A stretch of DNA of 64,000 nt, from assembly GCA_964649085.1 (NCBI GenBank), contig CAZYPN010000017.1, forward strand, positions 1 through 64,000, given 5' to 3'. A model generated the notes under the pieces. It saw only the letters and a program-made list of their open reading frames with translations, had not been told where the DNA came from and searched no databases. A program made the translations under genes and the position numbers. Positions 1-8,937 of the stretch are shown here, in pieces; position 1 is the stretch's first letter; each line of letters begins with the position of its first letter. The stretch comes from JADMJV01 sp964649085. GTDB lineage: Bacteria > Vulcanimicrobiota > Xenobia > Xenobiales > JADMJV01.

Positions 1-250
1 CCTACTGCCAATGTGAACAGTAGAGCCATCCCTTGTCGCCCACGGCGATTCGTCATGCTACTTCAGCCCCCCCCCCGAAATTGGCGATGGTCGAAATTCC
101 GCCTAATTGGCAATCATTCCTTGCGGGCGAATTTCTGCTTTAATTTGCCTCGCCAGGATTCCGGGTCTCGTGGTAAGCGGGCTCGATCCGGCTTGGATTG
201 AAAATCAATCCAGACTCCTGCAGCTTATGATTGGAAAACCTTAACAAGGA

Positions 251-644
251 TTACCCCTGTTGGCGGCAAGTTACTGCGACCGTCATGATGGATTCAGCGA
301 AGCGGGTGCCGCCCTCGCTCTGGCTGCCGTAGGAAGTGTCTCTCCACTGGACTCCACCCCGCAGCCTCTGCGCCGAGGCATTGCTGGTAGGCTCGACTCC
401 GTCAAGGTATGAGAAAGTCCAACGGCGATCGTAGATGCCCAGAAGATTTCTGCAGGTGCTGGCCTCTTTGCAGTATGGCCTCAAGTTCTTCACGGGGGAC
501 TTTCAGTTCATCGAATAGTTGGTCAGCATCGATGAGGTCGTTCTTAAAGCGGTGCCAGATGTGGAAGACCTGATCGTGGACTGCCATTGCATCGAGTCCC
601 ACCTGGGTCGCAATGCCTGATCTTTCGGAGATTGAAACTTTCAC
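251..644 (-). pseudogene. IS66-family transposase remnant (frameshifted, truncated)
   Basis: Two overlapping minus-strand frames together resemble the C-terminal part of an IS66-type (TnpC) transposase. The upstream frame (644 to about 450) holds the VFHIWHRF segment followed by a charged helix. The downstream frame (about 455 to 251) holds DGVEPTSNASAQRLRGGVQW, then TSYGSQSEGGTRFAES and TCRQQG, which correspond to the conserved VEPTNNAAER / FGSQSEAGSRFVER / TCRQQGRN block of IS66 enzymes. A frameshift near 440-460 separates the halves, the N-terminal half is missing, and the frame stops right after CRQQG where the family continues. I infer a dead, decaying insertion. No intact inverted repeats were recognised in the 250 bases beyond it, which hold no gene I can support. 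Confidence 0.75.
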
Positions 645-720
645 CTCACAGAACCTGCATCTATGTATCTCTTGTCCCGAAGGTAACAGCGGGCCATGAA
701 AATCGACCGAAAACCTTGAG

Positions 721-1953
721 TCAGGGCTGGGGAACCGACGATGCCCGCGCTCGAGCCGATCGGCTCGGAACCAACGCCAGCGCGAGGAGGCACCCGGCCA
801 TCAGGGCTGCAGCCAGGTAGTAGGGGGTTCCGATGGGCGCGACATCCGGGCGCCGGGTCGCCAGGGCAAAACTCTGGGTGAAAAGCATCGGGCCAAGCAT
901 GCCGGCGACACCCCGCAGGCTGCTCAGCGCTCCTTGCAGCTGGCCCTGACGGTTCGGCTCCAATCCGGCGCTGAGCAGCGCCTGGATGGACGGACCTGAT
1001 ACTCCCATGAGGCTGATAAGGGGAATGCCCGCCAGAAAGACAGCTGAACTTGTCGCCCATCCATAGACGGCAAAGCCAAGCGTGCCCCAGAGCAGGCCCA
1101 GAGCCAGCGTCCGGTGCTCGCCCAGACGCGCCACCAGCAGGCGAGTCAACAAGGCCGCCACCAGCATGGAACCGACTCCCACCGCGCCCAGCACCATGCC
1201 CACCATGCGCTCGTCCCAGTGGAAACGATAGTCGGTGTAGAGCACGAACATACTGGGCAGCGATTCGTGGGCCAGATAGCTCAGAAAGGTTGCCAGCAAG
1301 AGCCAGCCTTGGGTCGCATTGAGGGCCACCGCCTGAACGGCCAGCCAGGGGTTGGCCGCTTTCCAGCGGAACGGGGCGCGCTTCTCGGCGGGCAAAGACT
1401 CGGGCAAGACGAACAGCCCGTAGACGGTGTTGAGCAGGCTGCAAGCGGCCGCAAACCAGAACGGTCGCCGCAGGTCGCCGGCCCCCAACCATCCACCCAG
1501 AGCCGGGCCAACGATGAACCCGATGCCAAAGGCTGCACCCAACATCCCAAAGCGAGCGGCGCGCTTTTCCGGCGGGGTGATGTCGGCGATGTAGGCGCTG
1601 GCGGTGGCAAAGGTCGCCGCGCTTACGCCCGAAATCAGCCGACCCACAAAGAGCCAGCTCACGTTGGGAGCGACGGCCATCAGCACATAATCCAGACCCA
1701 GTCCGGCGCTGGAAATAAGCAGCACCGGGCGTCGACCGAAGCGGTCAGACAGCGAGCCCAGCAGCGGGCTGGCCAGAAACTGCATCAGGGCGAAAACGAA
1801 GCCAAACCAACCGGTCACCCGCGCCGCCCGTGTGAAGTCGCCGCCCTCCAGGGCCACGATGAGCTTGGGCAGCACCGGCACCATCAGTCCCAGCGCCAGC
1901 ATGTCCAGCACCACGGTCAGGAAGACAAAGAGGAAGGCAGCGTGGCGTACCAC
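721..1953 (-). CDS. MFS drug exporter, TCR/Tet-like
   Basis: This is a 410-residue, 12-helix major facilitator of the TCR/Tet type, a proton-driven inner-membrane exporter of drugs. It carries the MFS motif A loop between helices 2 and 3 (GSLSDRFGRRPVLL). A segment characteristic of TetA-like proteins follows in helices 4-5 (SAYIADITPPEKRAARFGML, then a GFIVGPALGG motif C). Tetracycline as substrate is not established, because many chromosomal homologues have no known drug. The start is a GTG at 1953, 26 bases after the gyrA stop, so it probably sits at the end of a gyrB-gyrA-MFS transcript. That placement next to gyrase, a drug target, is suggestive but may be accidental. A weak AAAGG lies upstream of the start. 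Confidence 0.85.
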   Translation of the reverse strand: MVRHAAFLFVFLTVVLDMLALGLMVPVLPKLIVALEGGDFTRAARVTGWFGFVFALMQFLASPLLGSLSDRFGRRPVLLISSAGLGLDYVLMAVAPNVSWLFVGRLISGVSAATFATASAYIADITPPEKRAARFGMLGAAFGIGFIVGPALGGWLGAGDLRRPFWFAAACSLLNTVYGLFVLPESLPAEKRAPFRWKAANPWLAVQAVALNATQGWLLLATFLSYLAHESLPSMFVLYTDYRFHWDERMVGMVLGAVGVGSMLVAALLTRLLVARLGEHRTLALGLLWGTLGFAVYGWATSSAVFLAGIPLISLMGVSGPSIQALLSAGLEPNRQGQLQGALSSLRGVAGMLGPMLFTQSFALATRRPDVAPIGTPYYLAAALMAGCLLALALVPSRSARARASSVPQP

Positions 1954-1979
1954 GGCCGGGCCTTTGTTGCGAGATTCCG

Positions 1980-4487
1980 CTATTCTTCGCCCGTCGCTTC
2001 CTCAGCATTGGCCTCGAGGCCCTCAACTTCGCCCTCTTCGCCCTCGCCCTCATCCTCCTCGGGAATCACGCGGGTAACGGCGCCCACCTGGTCGTCGTCG
2101 GTCAGGCGAATGATGCGCACGCCCTGAGTTGAACGACTGAACTGGGAAACGTCGGCCACGCGCAAGCGAATCAGGGTGCCCTGAAGCGTGGACACCATGA
2201 ACTCGTGTTCCTGATTGACCACCATGGCACTCACGATGCTGCTGCCGGTCTTCTCAGTAAGCTGCATGGTTTTCACACCCTTGCCCCCTCGAGACTGCAG
2301 GGGATACTCCTCGAGCATCGTGCGCTTGCCGTAACCGCTAATGCTGATCACCAGCAACTCACTGCCTTCAGACAATGAGTCCATGGCCACCACCGAATCG
2401 CCCTCGCGCAGGTCGATGCCCTTGACGCCCTGGGCCGTGCGGCCCAAAATGCGCGCTTCTTCCTCCTGGAAGCGAATCGACTGACCGTTGCGGGTCACCA
2501 GAATCAGCTCCTGATTGCCGGGGGTCAGCTTGGCGCTGACCAACTCGTCGCCTTCCTTCAGCGTCAGCGCGATCAGTCCGGCGCTGTGGATGCGCGAATA
2601 GGCCTGCAGATCGGTGCGCTTGATAATGCCCTCGCGGGTGCAGGTCACAATGGCGCCCGAGTCGTCCTCGAAGCTGCGCACCGGAATGACCGCGGCCACC
2701 TTTTCGCCATCCTGCACCGACAGCAAATTGATCAACGGGGTACCCTTGGCCGTGCGCGAGAACTCGGGGATCTCGTGAACCTTCAGCCGGAACACCCGAG
2801 CGCGGTTGGTAAAGAACAGCATATGATGATGGGTGCTGCTGACGAAGAGATGCTCCAGCGAATCCTCTTCCTTCAGACCCGTACCGGAAACGCCCCGACC
2901 ACCCCGTTTCTGGGTGCGGTAGGTGTCGTAGGGCACGCGCTTGATGTAACCGCCGTGCGAGATGGTCACAACCATCTTCTCCTCGGCGATCAGATCCTCG
3001 ATGTTGAGTTCTCCCAACAGGTTCGGAACGATTTCGGTGCGGCGATCGTCGCCGAAAAGCTGGCGCACCTCCTGCAATTCGTCGCGCACGACGCCGTCGA
3101 GCTTGACCGCATCGGCCAGCAATCCACGCAGGTACTCGATTTCGGCCAGCAGCTCCTGATGCTCGTTGCTCAGCTTGTCGCGCTCGAGGCCGGTGAGGCG
3201 TTGCAGGCGCATGTCCAAGATGGCCTGGGCCTGCACCTCACTGAAGCTGAAGCTGTCCATCAATGCCTGACGGGCCTCGTTGCCGTCGGCCGAAGCCCGA
3301 ATCAGGGCGATAATCGCGTCGATGTGGTCTAGCGCCTTGAGCAGACCCTCGACGATGTGCGCCCGCTTCAGCGCTTTGTCGAGCAGGTATTGCGAGCGGC
3401 GCCGCACCACCACGCGGCGGTGGTTGACGAACTCGAGCAGCATGTCGCGCAGGGTGAGCACCTTGGGCACGCCGTTGACCAGGGCCAGCATGTTAACGCC
3501 AAATGAAGTCTGCAGCTCGGAGTATTTGTAGAGCTGGTTCATAACCACTTCGGGGTGGGCTCCTGAACTCAACTCAAAGACGATGCGCATACCCTTGCGG
3601 TCGGACTCGTCGCGCATGTCGGAGATACCCTCGATGCGCTTCTCCTTGATGGCGTCGGCAATATTGATCTGCAGCCGCGACTTGTTGACCTGGAACGGGA
3701 TTTCGGTCACCACCAGCGCCTTACGGTCGCGCTTCATGTCCTCGACTTCGATTTTGGCCCGCATAATAATCGAGCCACGACCGCTGCGATAGGCCTCGCG
3801 AATGCCGGCCTGACCCAAAATCTGGGCCGCGGTGGGAAAATCGGGCCCGGGGATGACCTCCATGAGTTCCTCAACGGTCAAATCCTCGCGGTCCATCACC
3901 AACAGACAGCCATCCACCAGTTCGCGCAGGTTGTGCGGGGGAATCTTGGTGGCCATACCCACGGCAATGCCGTCGGAGCCGTTGAGCAACAGATTGGGAA
4001 TGCGGTTGGGCAGCACCACCGGTTCTTGAAGGCTGGCGTCGAAATTGGGGCGCCAATCGACGGTATCTTTATCGAGGTCCTCCAGCATCCACATGGCGAT
4101 CTTGGAAAGACGTGCTTCGGTATAACGCATGGCAGCGGCATTGTCGCCGTCGACCGAGCCGAAGTTGCCGTGACCCTGCACCAGCGGATAGCGCATATTG
4201 AAGGGCTGAGCCAGGCGCACCAGGGCGTCATACACGGCCGAATCGCCGTGAGGGTGGTAGCGAGCGATCACATTACCCACCGTGCTGGCCGATTTCTTAA
4301 AGGGCCGCTCGAAGGTGATGTTCTCCTCGCGCATCGTGTAAAGGATGCGCCGATGGACCGGCTTGAGACCGTCTCGAGCATCGGGGAGCGCCCGTGAAAC
4401 GATGACGCTCATGGCATAGTCCATATAGGCGTCCCTCATCTCATCGATGACGGCTACGGGAATGAGTTCTCTATCCTCAATCGACAT
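1980..4487 (-). CDS. gyrA: DNA gyrase subunit A
   Basis: Subunit A (835 residues) of the type IIA topoisomerase that introduces negative supercoils; it forms the A2B2 complex with GyrB encoded just upstream. The catalytic tyrosine is Tyr122 in AAAMRYTEARLSK. The quinolone-resistance region GDSAVYDALVRLAQ keeps Ser83 and Asp87 (E. coli numbering coincides), so it looks wild type. The C-terminal beta-pinwheel carries a GyrA box variant QKRGGRG near residue 550 (E. coli QRRGGKG) and a second QSRGGKG-like blade. The tail is very acidic. ATG at 4487 is preceded by AGGAG that overlaps the gyrB stop codon, so the two are tightly coupled. Basic and acidic residues around the wrap domain support a gyrase rather than ParC. 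Confidence 0.98.
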   Translation of the reverse strand: MSIEDRELIPVAVIDEMRDAYMDYAMSVIVSRALPDARDGLKPVHRRILYTMREENITFERPFKKSASTVGNVIARYHPHGDSAVYDALVRLAQPFNMRYPLVQGHGNFGSVDGDNAAAMRYTEARLSKIAMWMLEDLDKDTVDWRPNFDASLQEPVVLPNRIPNLLLNGSDGIAVGMATKIPPHNLRELVDGCLLVMDREDLTVEELMEVIPGPDFPTAAQILGQAGIREAYRSGRGSIIMRAKIEVEDMKRDRKALVVTEIPFQVNKSRLQINIADAIKEKRIEGISDMRDESDRKGMRIVFELSSGAHPEVVMNQLYKYSELQTSFGVNMLALVNGVPKVLTLRDMLLEFVNHRRVVVRRRSQYLLDKALKRAHIVEGLLKALDHIDAIIALIRASADGNEARQALMDSFSFSEVQAQAILDMRLQRLTGLERDKLSNEHQELLAEIEYLRGLLADAVKLDGVVRDELQEVRQLFGDDRRTEIVPNLLGELNIEDLIAEEKMVVTISHGGYIKRVPYDTYRTQKRGGRGVSGTGLKEEDSLEHLFVSSTHHHMLFFTNRARVFRLKVHEIPEFSRTAKGTPLINLLSVQDGEKVAAVIPVRSFEDDSGAIVTCTREGIIKRTDLQAYSRIHSAGLIALTLKEGDELVSAKLTPGNQELILVTRNGQSIRFQEEEARILGRTAQGVKGIDLREGDSVVAMDSLSEGSELLVISISGYGKRTMLEEYPLQSRGGKGVKTMQLTEKTGSSIVSAMVVNQEHEFMVSTLQGTLIRLRVADVSQFSRSTQGVRIIRLTDDDQVGAVTRVIPEEDEGEGEEGEVEGLEANAEEATGEE

Positions 4488-4495
4488 GATCGCTC

Positions 4496-6493
4496 CTAGA
4501 TGTCGAGGTTTTTGACGTGGCGGGCATAGTTGATGATGAAGTCGCGGCGGGGCGCCACTTCATCGCCCATCAGCACGGTAAAAATACCGTCCGCCTCCAC
4601 GGCGTCGTTTAACGTTACGATGCGCATGACGCGCTCCTTGGGGTCCATGGTGGTTTCCCAGAGTTGCTCGGCGTCCATTTCGCCCAGACCTTTATAGCGC
4701 TGGATGACGGCGTTGTCGCCCAACTCGGCGATGCAGGCATCACGTTCCTCGTCGCTGTAGGCATACATCACTTTGCGCCCGCGAGACACCTTGAACAACG
4801 GCGGCTGAGCTACGTAGACGTGGCCCAGTTCGATGAGCTGGCGCATCTGACGGTAGAAGAACGTCAGCAGCAGTGTGCGAATGTGGGCGCCGTCCACGTC
4901 GGCGTCGGTCATGATGACGACCCGATGATAGCGCAGCTTGGCAACGTTGAAGTCCTCGCCGATGCCGGTGCCCAGCGCGGCGATCAGCGCGCGAATTTCG
5001 GAGTGGCCCAGCATCTTGTCGAGGCGCGCCTTCTCGACGTTGAGAATCTTACCGCGCAACGGCAAGATGGCCTGAAAGTGTCGGTCGCGGCCCTGCTTGG
5101 CCGAGCCGCCAGCGCTGTCGCCCTCGACGATGAACAGCTCGGACTCGCGCGGGTCGCGGTTGGAGCAATCGGCCAGCTTGCCGGGCAGCGAGGCCGAGTC
5201 GAGGGCCCCCTTGCGACGCACCGTTTCGCGAGCCTTGCGAGCGGCCTCACGGGCGCGACTGGCGTTGATCGCCTTCTCGACGATGGCCTTGGCGATGCCC
5301 GGATTCTCTTCGAGAAACTGCATGAAGAACTCATCAAAAATCGACTCCACCACCTGGCGCGCCTCGGCAGTGGTCAACTTGTTCTTGGTTTGATTCTCAA
5401 ACTGGGGTTCGGGCAGCTTGACCGAAATCACCGCCGTCAGACCCTCGCGCACGTCCTCGCCGCTAAAGTTGGTCTCGTTGTCCTTGAGCAACTTGCGATT
5501 GCGGGCATAAACATTGGTCACCCGCGTCAGAGCGGTTTTGAAACCGGTGACGTGGCTGCCTCCGTCTTCGGTGTTGATGGTATTGGCAAAACTGTAAAGC
5601 AGCTCTTGATAGCCAGCATTGTGCTGCACCGCGATCTCTACCGCGATGGCCCCGCGCTCGGCCGACTCGGCCACACGGGATACGTAGAAGGGCTCCTCGT
5701 AGACCGGCGACTTGTTCTGATTGAGCAACTGGACAAACTCGCGAATGCCACCTTCGTAGCAAAACGTCTGCGAACGGCCACCCTCCTGAGAGATTTCGAT
5801 GCACAGCCCTCGGTTGAGAAAGGCCAGCTCGCGCAGCCGTTGGGCCAGACGATCGAAGTGGAAAGTGGTGGTTTCGAAGATGTCCGGGTCGGGATAGAAA
5901 CGCACGCGCGTTCCCGTGGGCTCGTCGCTCGGCTGCGATTGCAGCGGCCCCTGAGAGAGACCACGAGAGAACTCCATCACGTGGTAGCCCCCGTCGCGCC
6001 AGACCTCGGCAACCAGCCGGATGGCCAGCGCATTGACCACCGACACACCCACGCCGTGAAGGCCGCCCGAAACCTTGTAACCCTTGCCTTCGAACTTGCC
6101 GCCGGCGTGCAGCTGGGTCAGCACCACCTCGAGGGTAGGAACGCCTTCGGTAGGGTGAATGGCCACGGGAATGCCGCGACCATCGTCTTGCACCGAGATG
6201 GAGCCGTCCTGATGCAGCACCACCGAGATACGGGTGCAGGCTCCGGCCATGGCCTCATCGACCGAGTTGTCGACGATTTCGAAGACGCAGTGATGCAAAC
6301 CGCCCGTATCGACACCGCCGATATACATCGCAGGACGTTTGCGAACCCCCTCCAGACCCTTGAGAACCTGGATATCGCCAGCCTCATAGTTCTCGACATG
6401 GGTCGAGAGCTCACCCTCACGGGAGAGCACTCGCTCTTCGGGCGACAAAGCCTCAATCGGCTCTTCAACGCTCAACTCAGTAACGGGGTCCAT
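4496..6493 (-). CDS. gyrB: DNA gyrase subunit B
   Basis: The 665-residue ATPase subunit of gyrase. N-terminal GHKL ATPase motifs are visible: IVDNSVDEAMAG (ATP/Mg-binding Asn and Glu), DDGRGIPV and GGLHGVGVSVVNAL. The TOPRIM domain has FIVEGDSAGGSAKQGRDR with the catalytic Glu, PLRGKILNVEKAR, and the metal-binding DADVDGAH. The C-terminal GyrA-binding part contains IQRYKGLGEMD. The length fits the short GyrB class without the roughly 170-residue insert of proteobacteria. ATG at 6493 has a GGAGGAG ribosome-binding site 4 bases upstream. It heads the gyrB-gyrA-MFS unit. The 173 bases upstream (6494-6666) must hold its promoter, but I could not pick convincing -35/-10 hexamers. Confidence 0.98.
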   Translation of the reverse strand: MDPVTELSVEEPIEALSPEERVLSREGELSTHVENYEAGDIQVLKGLEGVRKRPAMYIGGVDTGGLHHCVFEIVDNSVDEAMAGACTRISVVLHQDGSISVQDDGRGIPVAIHPTEGVPTLEVVLTQLHAGGKFEGKGYKVSGGLHGVGVSVVNALAIRLVAEVWRDGGYHVMEFSRGLSQGPLQSQPSDEPTGTRVRFYPDPDIFETTTFHFDRLAQRLRELAFLNRGLCIEISQEGGRSQTFCYEGGIREFVQLLNQNKSPVYEEPFYVSRVAESAERGAIAVEIAVQHNAGYQELLYSFANTINTEDGGSHVTGFKTALTRVTNVYARNRKLLKDNETNFSGEDVREGLTAVISVKLPEPQFENQTKNKLTTAEARQVVESIFDEFFMQFLEENPGIAKAIVEKAINASRAREAARKARETVRRKGALDSASLPGKLADCSNRDPRESELFIVEGDSAGGSAKQGRDRHFQAILPLRGKILNVEKARLDKMLGHSEIRALIAALGTGIGEDFNVAKLRYHRVVIMTDADVDGAHIRTLLLTFFYRQMRQLIELGHVYVAQPPLFKVSRGRKVMYAYSDEERDACIAELGDNAVIQRYKGLGEMDAEQLWETTMDPKERVMRIVTLNDAVEADGIFTVLMGDEVAPRRDFIINYARHVKNLDI

Positions 6494-6666
6494 GACTCCT
6501 CCAGGGGGTAGTTGGGTGATCGCTCATGATCCAACAGCGCGGACTTCAGAAACGCTAGAAACGTCTCGAGTCAGGAAGCGGGGGGCCTCCGACGGTCATT
6601 TTGCAGACCAGGCATCGCATGCATATCTGAAAAAACTTCTCAACTCGGGGCTCAGTTCCTGCCAGG

Positions 6667-7803
6667 TCACGCCCGCCGCATCTGCACCGAAGCATAGAGA
6701 TCGACCATTTTTCGGGCCATCTCCTCAGAGGAAAAGGATTCCGCCCAGACCCGGCTCTGCTCGGCCCATTGCAGCCTGCACGCCTCGTCCTGGTCGAGCT
6801 CGAGCAGCGCCTTGACCATGGCCGCAGGCTCGGCCGGCAACAGCAGCCCGGTGCGCTCGTGGTCGACCGCCTCGCTGACGCCGCTGGCTCGCACGGCCAC
6901 CACCGGCAGGCCGGCCGCGGCTGCCTCGAGCAGAACCAATCCCTGGGTTTCGGTCTGACTGGCGAACACAAACAGCCGGGAAGCGGCCATATAGTGTTTC
7001 AGTTCCAGTCGAGGGCGGTAGCCCAAAAAATGACAACACTCGCCCACCCCGAGACGCTCCGCCAGCACCCGCAAAGCCGGCAGTTCGGGCCCCCCGCCGA
7101 TCAACATCAAATGGCCCGAGCCTCCGGCCTGTCGATAGGCCTGAAAGACCTGCAGCAGCACATCGACCGATTTTTCCTTGCCCATTCGCCCCACCGTCAA
7201 AAAGAGCGGAGTGGACGGCTCCAGGCGCAGCTCCTCCCAAACCTTTCGGGGGTCACCGTGCTGAAAATCCTGGCAATAGATGCCGGTGGGAATAACCCGA
7301 GCAGGGCGCCGAATGCGTCCACCCACCAGCGCATCAGCCACCTCTTGAGAAGGAATCACAATGCTGGCCGAACGCTCGAAGAAGAAGTTGCACAGACCTC
7401 TGCCCACCGCTTTACCCAGCGGTAGCGGCACCCCCTTGAGATAATGGGCGTATTCTTCCCACAGGGTGTGATGGGTGAAGACCAGAGGCACCCGCTGACA
7501 AAACGATTTCCACCAACCCATCCAACCGGCATTAAAGGGCGTGTGCACGTGCACCACGTCCACCCGTTGGCTCCACCAGGCTCCGGGGGCCGGCAACGAC
7601 ATGCGATCCTCGGGCTGCAAAGGCATGTAGGCCGAGGGCAACCGGTGCAGTCCGGCTTCGGCCGGATTGCCCTGGGGATAGCGGGGGGCGAAAAGCAGGA
7701 CCTCGTGGCCAGCGGCCTCCAGTGCCTGTTTCAACACCTGAATGGAGGTGGTTACGCCATTGATACGGGGCGTATAGCAGTCTGAAAAATGAGCGATGCG
7801 CAC
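6667..7803 (-). CDS. GT4-family glycosyltransferase
   Basis: A retaining GT-B glycosyltransferase (378 residues) of the GT4 type. The N-terminal domain begins MRIAHFSDCYTPRINGV, with the Gly-rich acceptor loop typical of alpha-diacylglycerol glucosyltransferase and mannosyltransferase relatives. The C-terminal domain holds FLTVGRMGKEKSVDVLL and the EX7E-type motif around EAAAAGLPVVAVRASGVSEA, which bind the nucleotide sugar. A lipid glucosyl- or mannosyltransferase at the cytoplasmic face of the membrane is likely, but donor and acceptor cannot be read from sequence. The start is a GTG at 7803 with only a GGGG stretch before it. It is divergent from recF with about 50 bases between starts. 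Confidence 0.88.
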   Translation of the reverse strand: MRIAHFSDCYTPRINGVTTSIQVLKQALEAAGHEVLLFAPRYPQGNPAEAGLHRLPSAYMPLQPEDRMSLPAPGAWWSQRVDVVHVHTPFNAGWMGWWKSFCQRVPLVFTHHTLWEEYAHYLKGVPLPLGKAVGRGLCNFFFERSASIVIPSQEVADALVGGRIRRPARVIPTGIYCQDFQHGDPRKVWEELRLEPSTPLFLTVGRMGKEKSVDVLLQVFQAYRQAGGSGHLMLIGGGPELPALRVLAERLGVGECCHFLGYRPRLELKHYMAASRLFVFASQTETQGLVLLEAAAAGLPVVAVRASGVSEAVDHERTGLLLPAEPAAMVKALLELDQDEACRLQWAEQSRVWAESFSSEEMARKMVDLYASVQMRRA

Positions 7804-7854
7804 GGCCCCCGTGTTCTATGAAGGGACCTCTATGCCTTGCTCCAAGTAGAGAGG

Positions 7855-8937
7855 ATGCAGGTGACCCGGCTGGCACTGCGCCACTTCCGCAACTACAACG
7901 AACAGGTTCTGGAGCTAACCCCGGGCACCCACGTGTTTCAAGGTTCCAATGCCCAGGGCAAAACGGCCCTTCTGGAAGCGATCTATCTGGGCGGCACGGC
8001 CCGCTCTTTTCGCACCCATCGCGATGCCGATCTGGTGCAGTGGAGCCAGCAATCGGCCGGCCTGGGGCTGGAGCTGCAGCGCGACTCGGGCCGTCGCCGC
8101 GAACTGCGCATCGATTGGCAGCTAGAGGGCAGCCAGTGCCGTCGCGACATCTTTCTGCAGGAGCATCCGGTGCGCAGGCTCTCCGAGTTTCTCTGCGAGC
8201 TCCCGCTGACGCTCTTCACCCCCGACGACCTCGAACTGGTTCAGGGTAGCCCCCAGGAGCGGAGAGGCTATCTGGATCTGCTGCTGTGCAAGCTTTATCC
8301 CGCCTACCTGGAAGCCCTGGGGCGCTATCAGAAAGTTCTCAAGCAAAAAAATGCGCTGCTGCGCCAACCTCATCCGACCTCGGAAGAGCTGGCCAGCTGG
8401 GATGAACTGCAGGCCCAATTCGGCAGCCTGGTTACCGAGTATCGCGAACGCCTGTGCACCCAGCTGGGGCCCTGGCTCGAGCGACTCTACGCCGAACTGT
8501 CCGGAGAGACCCGTCAGTTGCGGGTGCGTTATCAGGCCTCTTCCACCTCCGACTGCCAGCTGTTCGCCCGTCACCTGGCCAGCCGCAGCCGCGAGGAGCT
8601 GAGGCTGCGCAAGTGCCTGGTGGGGCCCCACCGCGACGACATCGAATTCTTGCTCGAAGGCACCGAGGTGCGCCGCTTCGGCAGTCAGGGCCAGCGTCGC
8701 ACCCTGGCCCTGGCCCTGCGTCTGGCTCAGGCCGAGATGCTGGAGTCCATCGGCCTGGAACGACCCGTGGTGCTGCTCGATGACTGTTTCTCGGAACTCG
8801 ATCCCAATCGCCAGCAGCGCTTGCTGAGCTGGCTCGAACACGTGCCCCAGGTGCTGATCACCACCGCCACGCCCCTCGACATCCCCCGAGACCACCGTCG
8901 TTACCGGGTCGAAGCTGGAGCCGTCGAGCCTTGTTGA
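7855..8937 (+). CDS. recF: DNA replication and repair protein RecF
   Basis: A 360-residue SMC-like ATPase that with RecO and RecR loads RecA at single-strand gaps. Walker A is GSNAQGKT (residues 30-37), the ABC-type signature is SQGQRRTLALALRLAQ near residue 280, and Walker B is PVVLLDDCFSELD near residue 307. The family's N-terminus MxLTRLxLRxFRNY matches ATG 7855 (MQVTRLALRHFRNYNEQ). An in-frame TTG at 7837 would add six residues and has AAGGGA 10 bases upstream, so the start is not certain. The stop TGA at 8935 overlaps the TTG start of the DciA-like gene, implying coupling. recF commonly neighbours gyrB and dciA; here gyrB is inverted relative to it, with a glycosyltransferase between them. 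Confidence 0.97.
   Translation: MQVTRLALRHFRNYNEQVLELTPGTHVFQGSNAQGKTALLEAIYLGGTARSFRTHRDADLVQWSQQSAGLGLELQRDSGRRRELRIDWQLEGSQCRRDIFLQEHPVRRLSEFLCELPLTLFTPDDLELVQGSPQERRGYLDLLLCKLYPAYLEALGRYQKVLKQKNALLRQPHPTSEELASWDELQAQFGSLVTEYRERLCTQLGPWLERLYAELSGETRQLRVRYQASSTSDCQLFARHLASRSREELRLRKCLVGPHRDDIEFLLEGTEVRRFGSQGQRRTLALALRLAQAEMLESIGLERPVVLLDDCFSELDPNRQQRLLSWLEHVPQVLITTATPLDIPRDHRRYRVEAGAVEPC

Noticed and set aside
67..76. Run of ten C residues as a phase-variation tract
   Set aside because: It lies outside any gene or recognisable promoter, in the decayed transposase neighbourhood; nothing to switch is visible.
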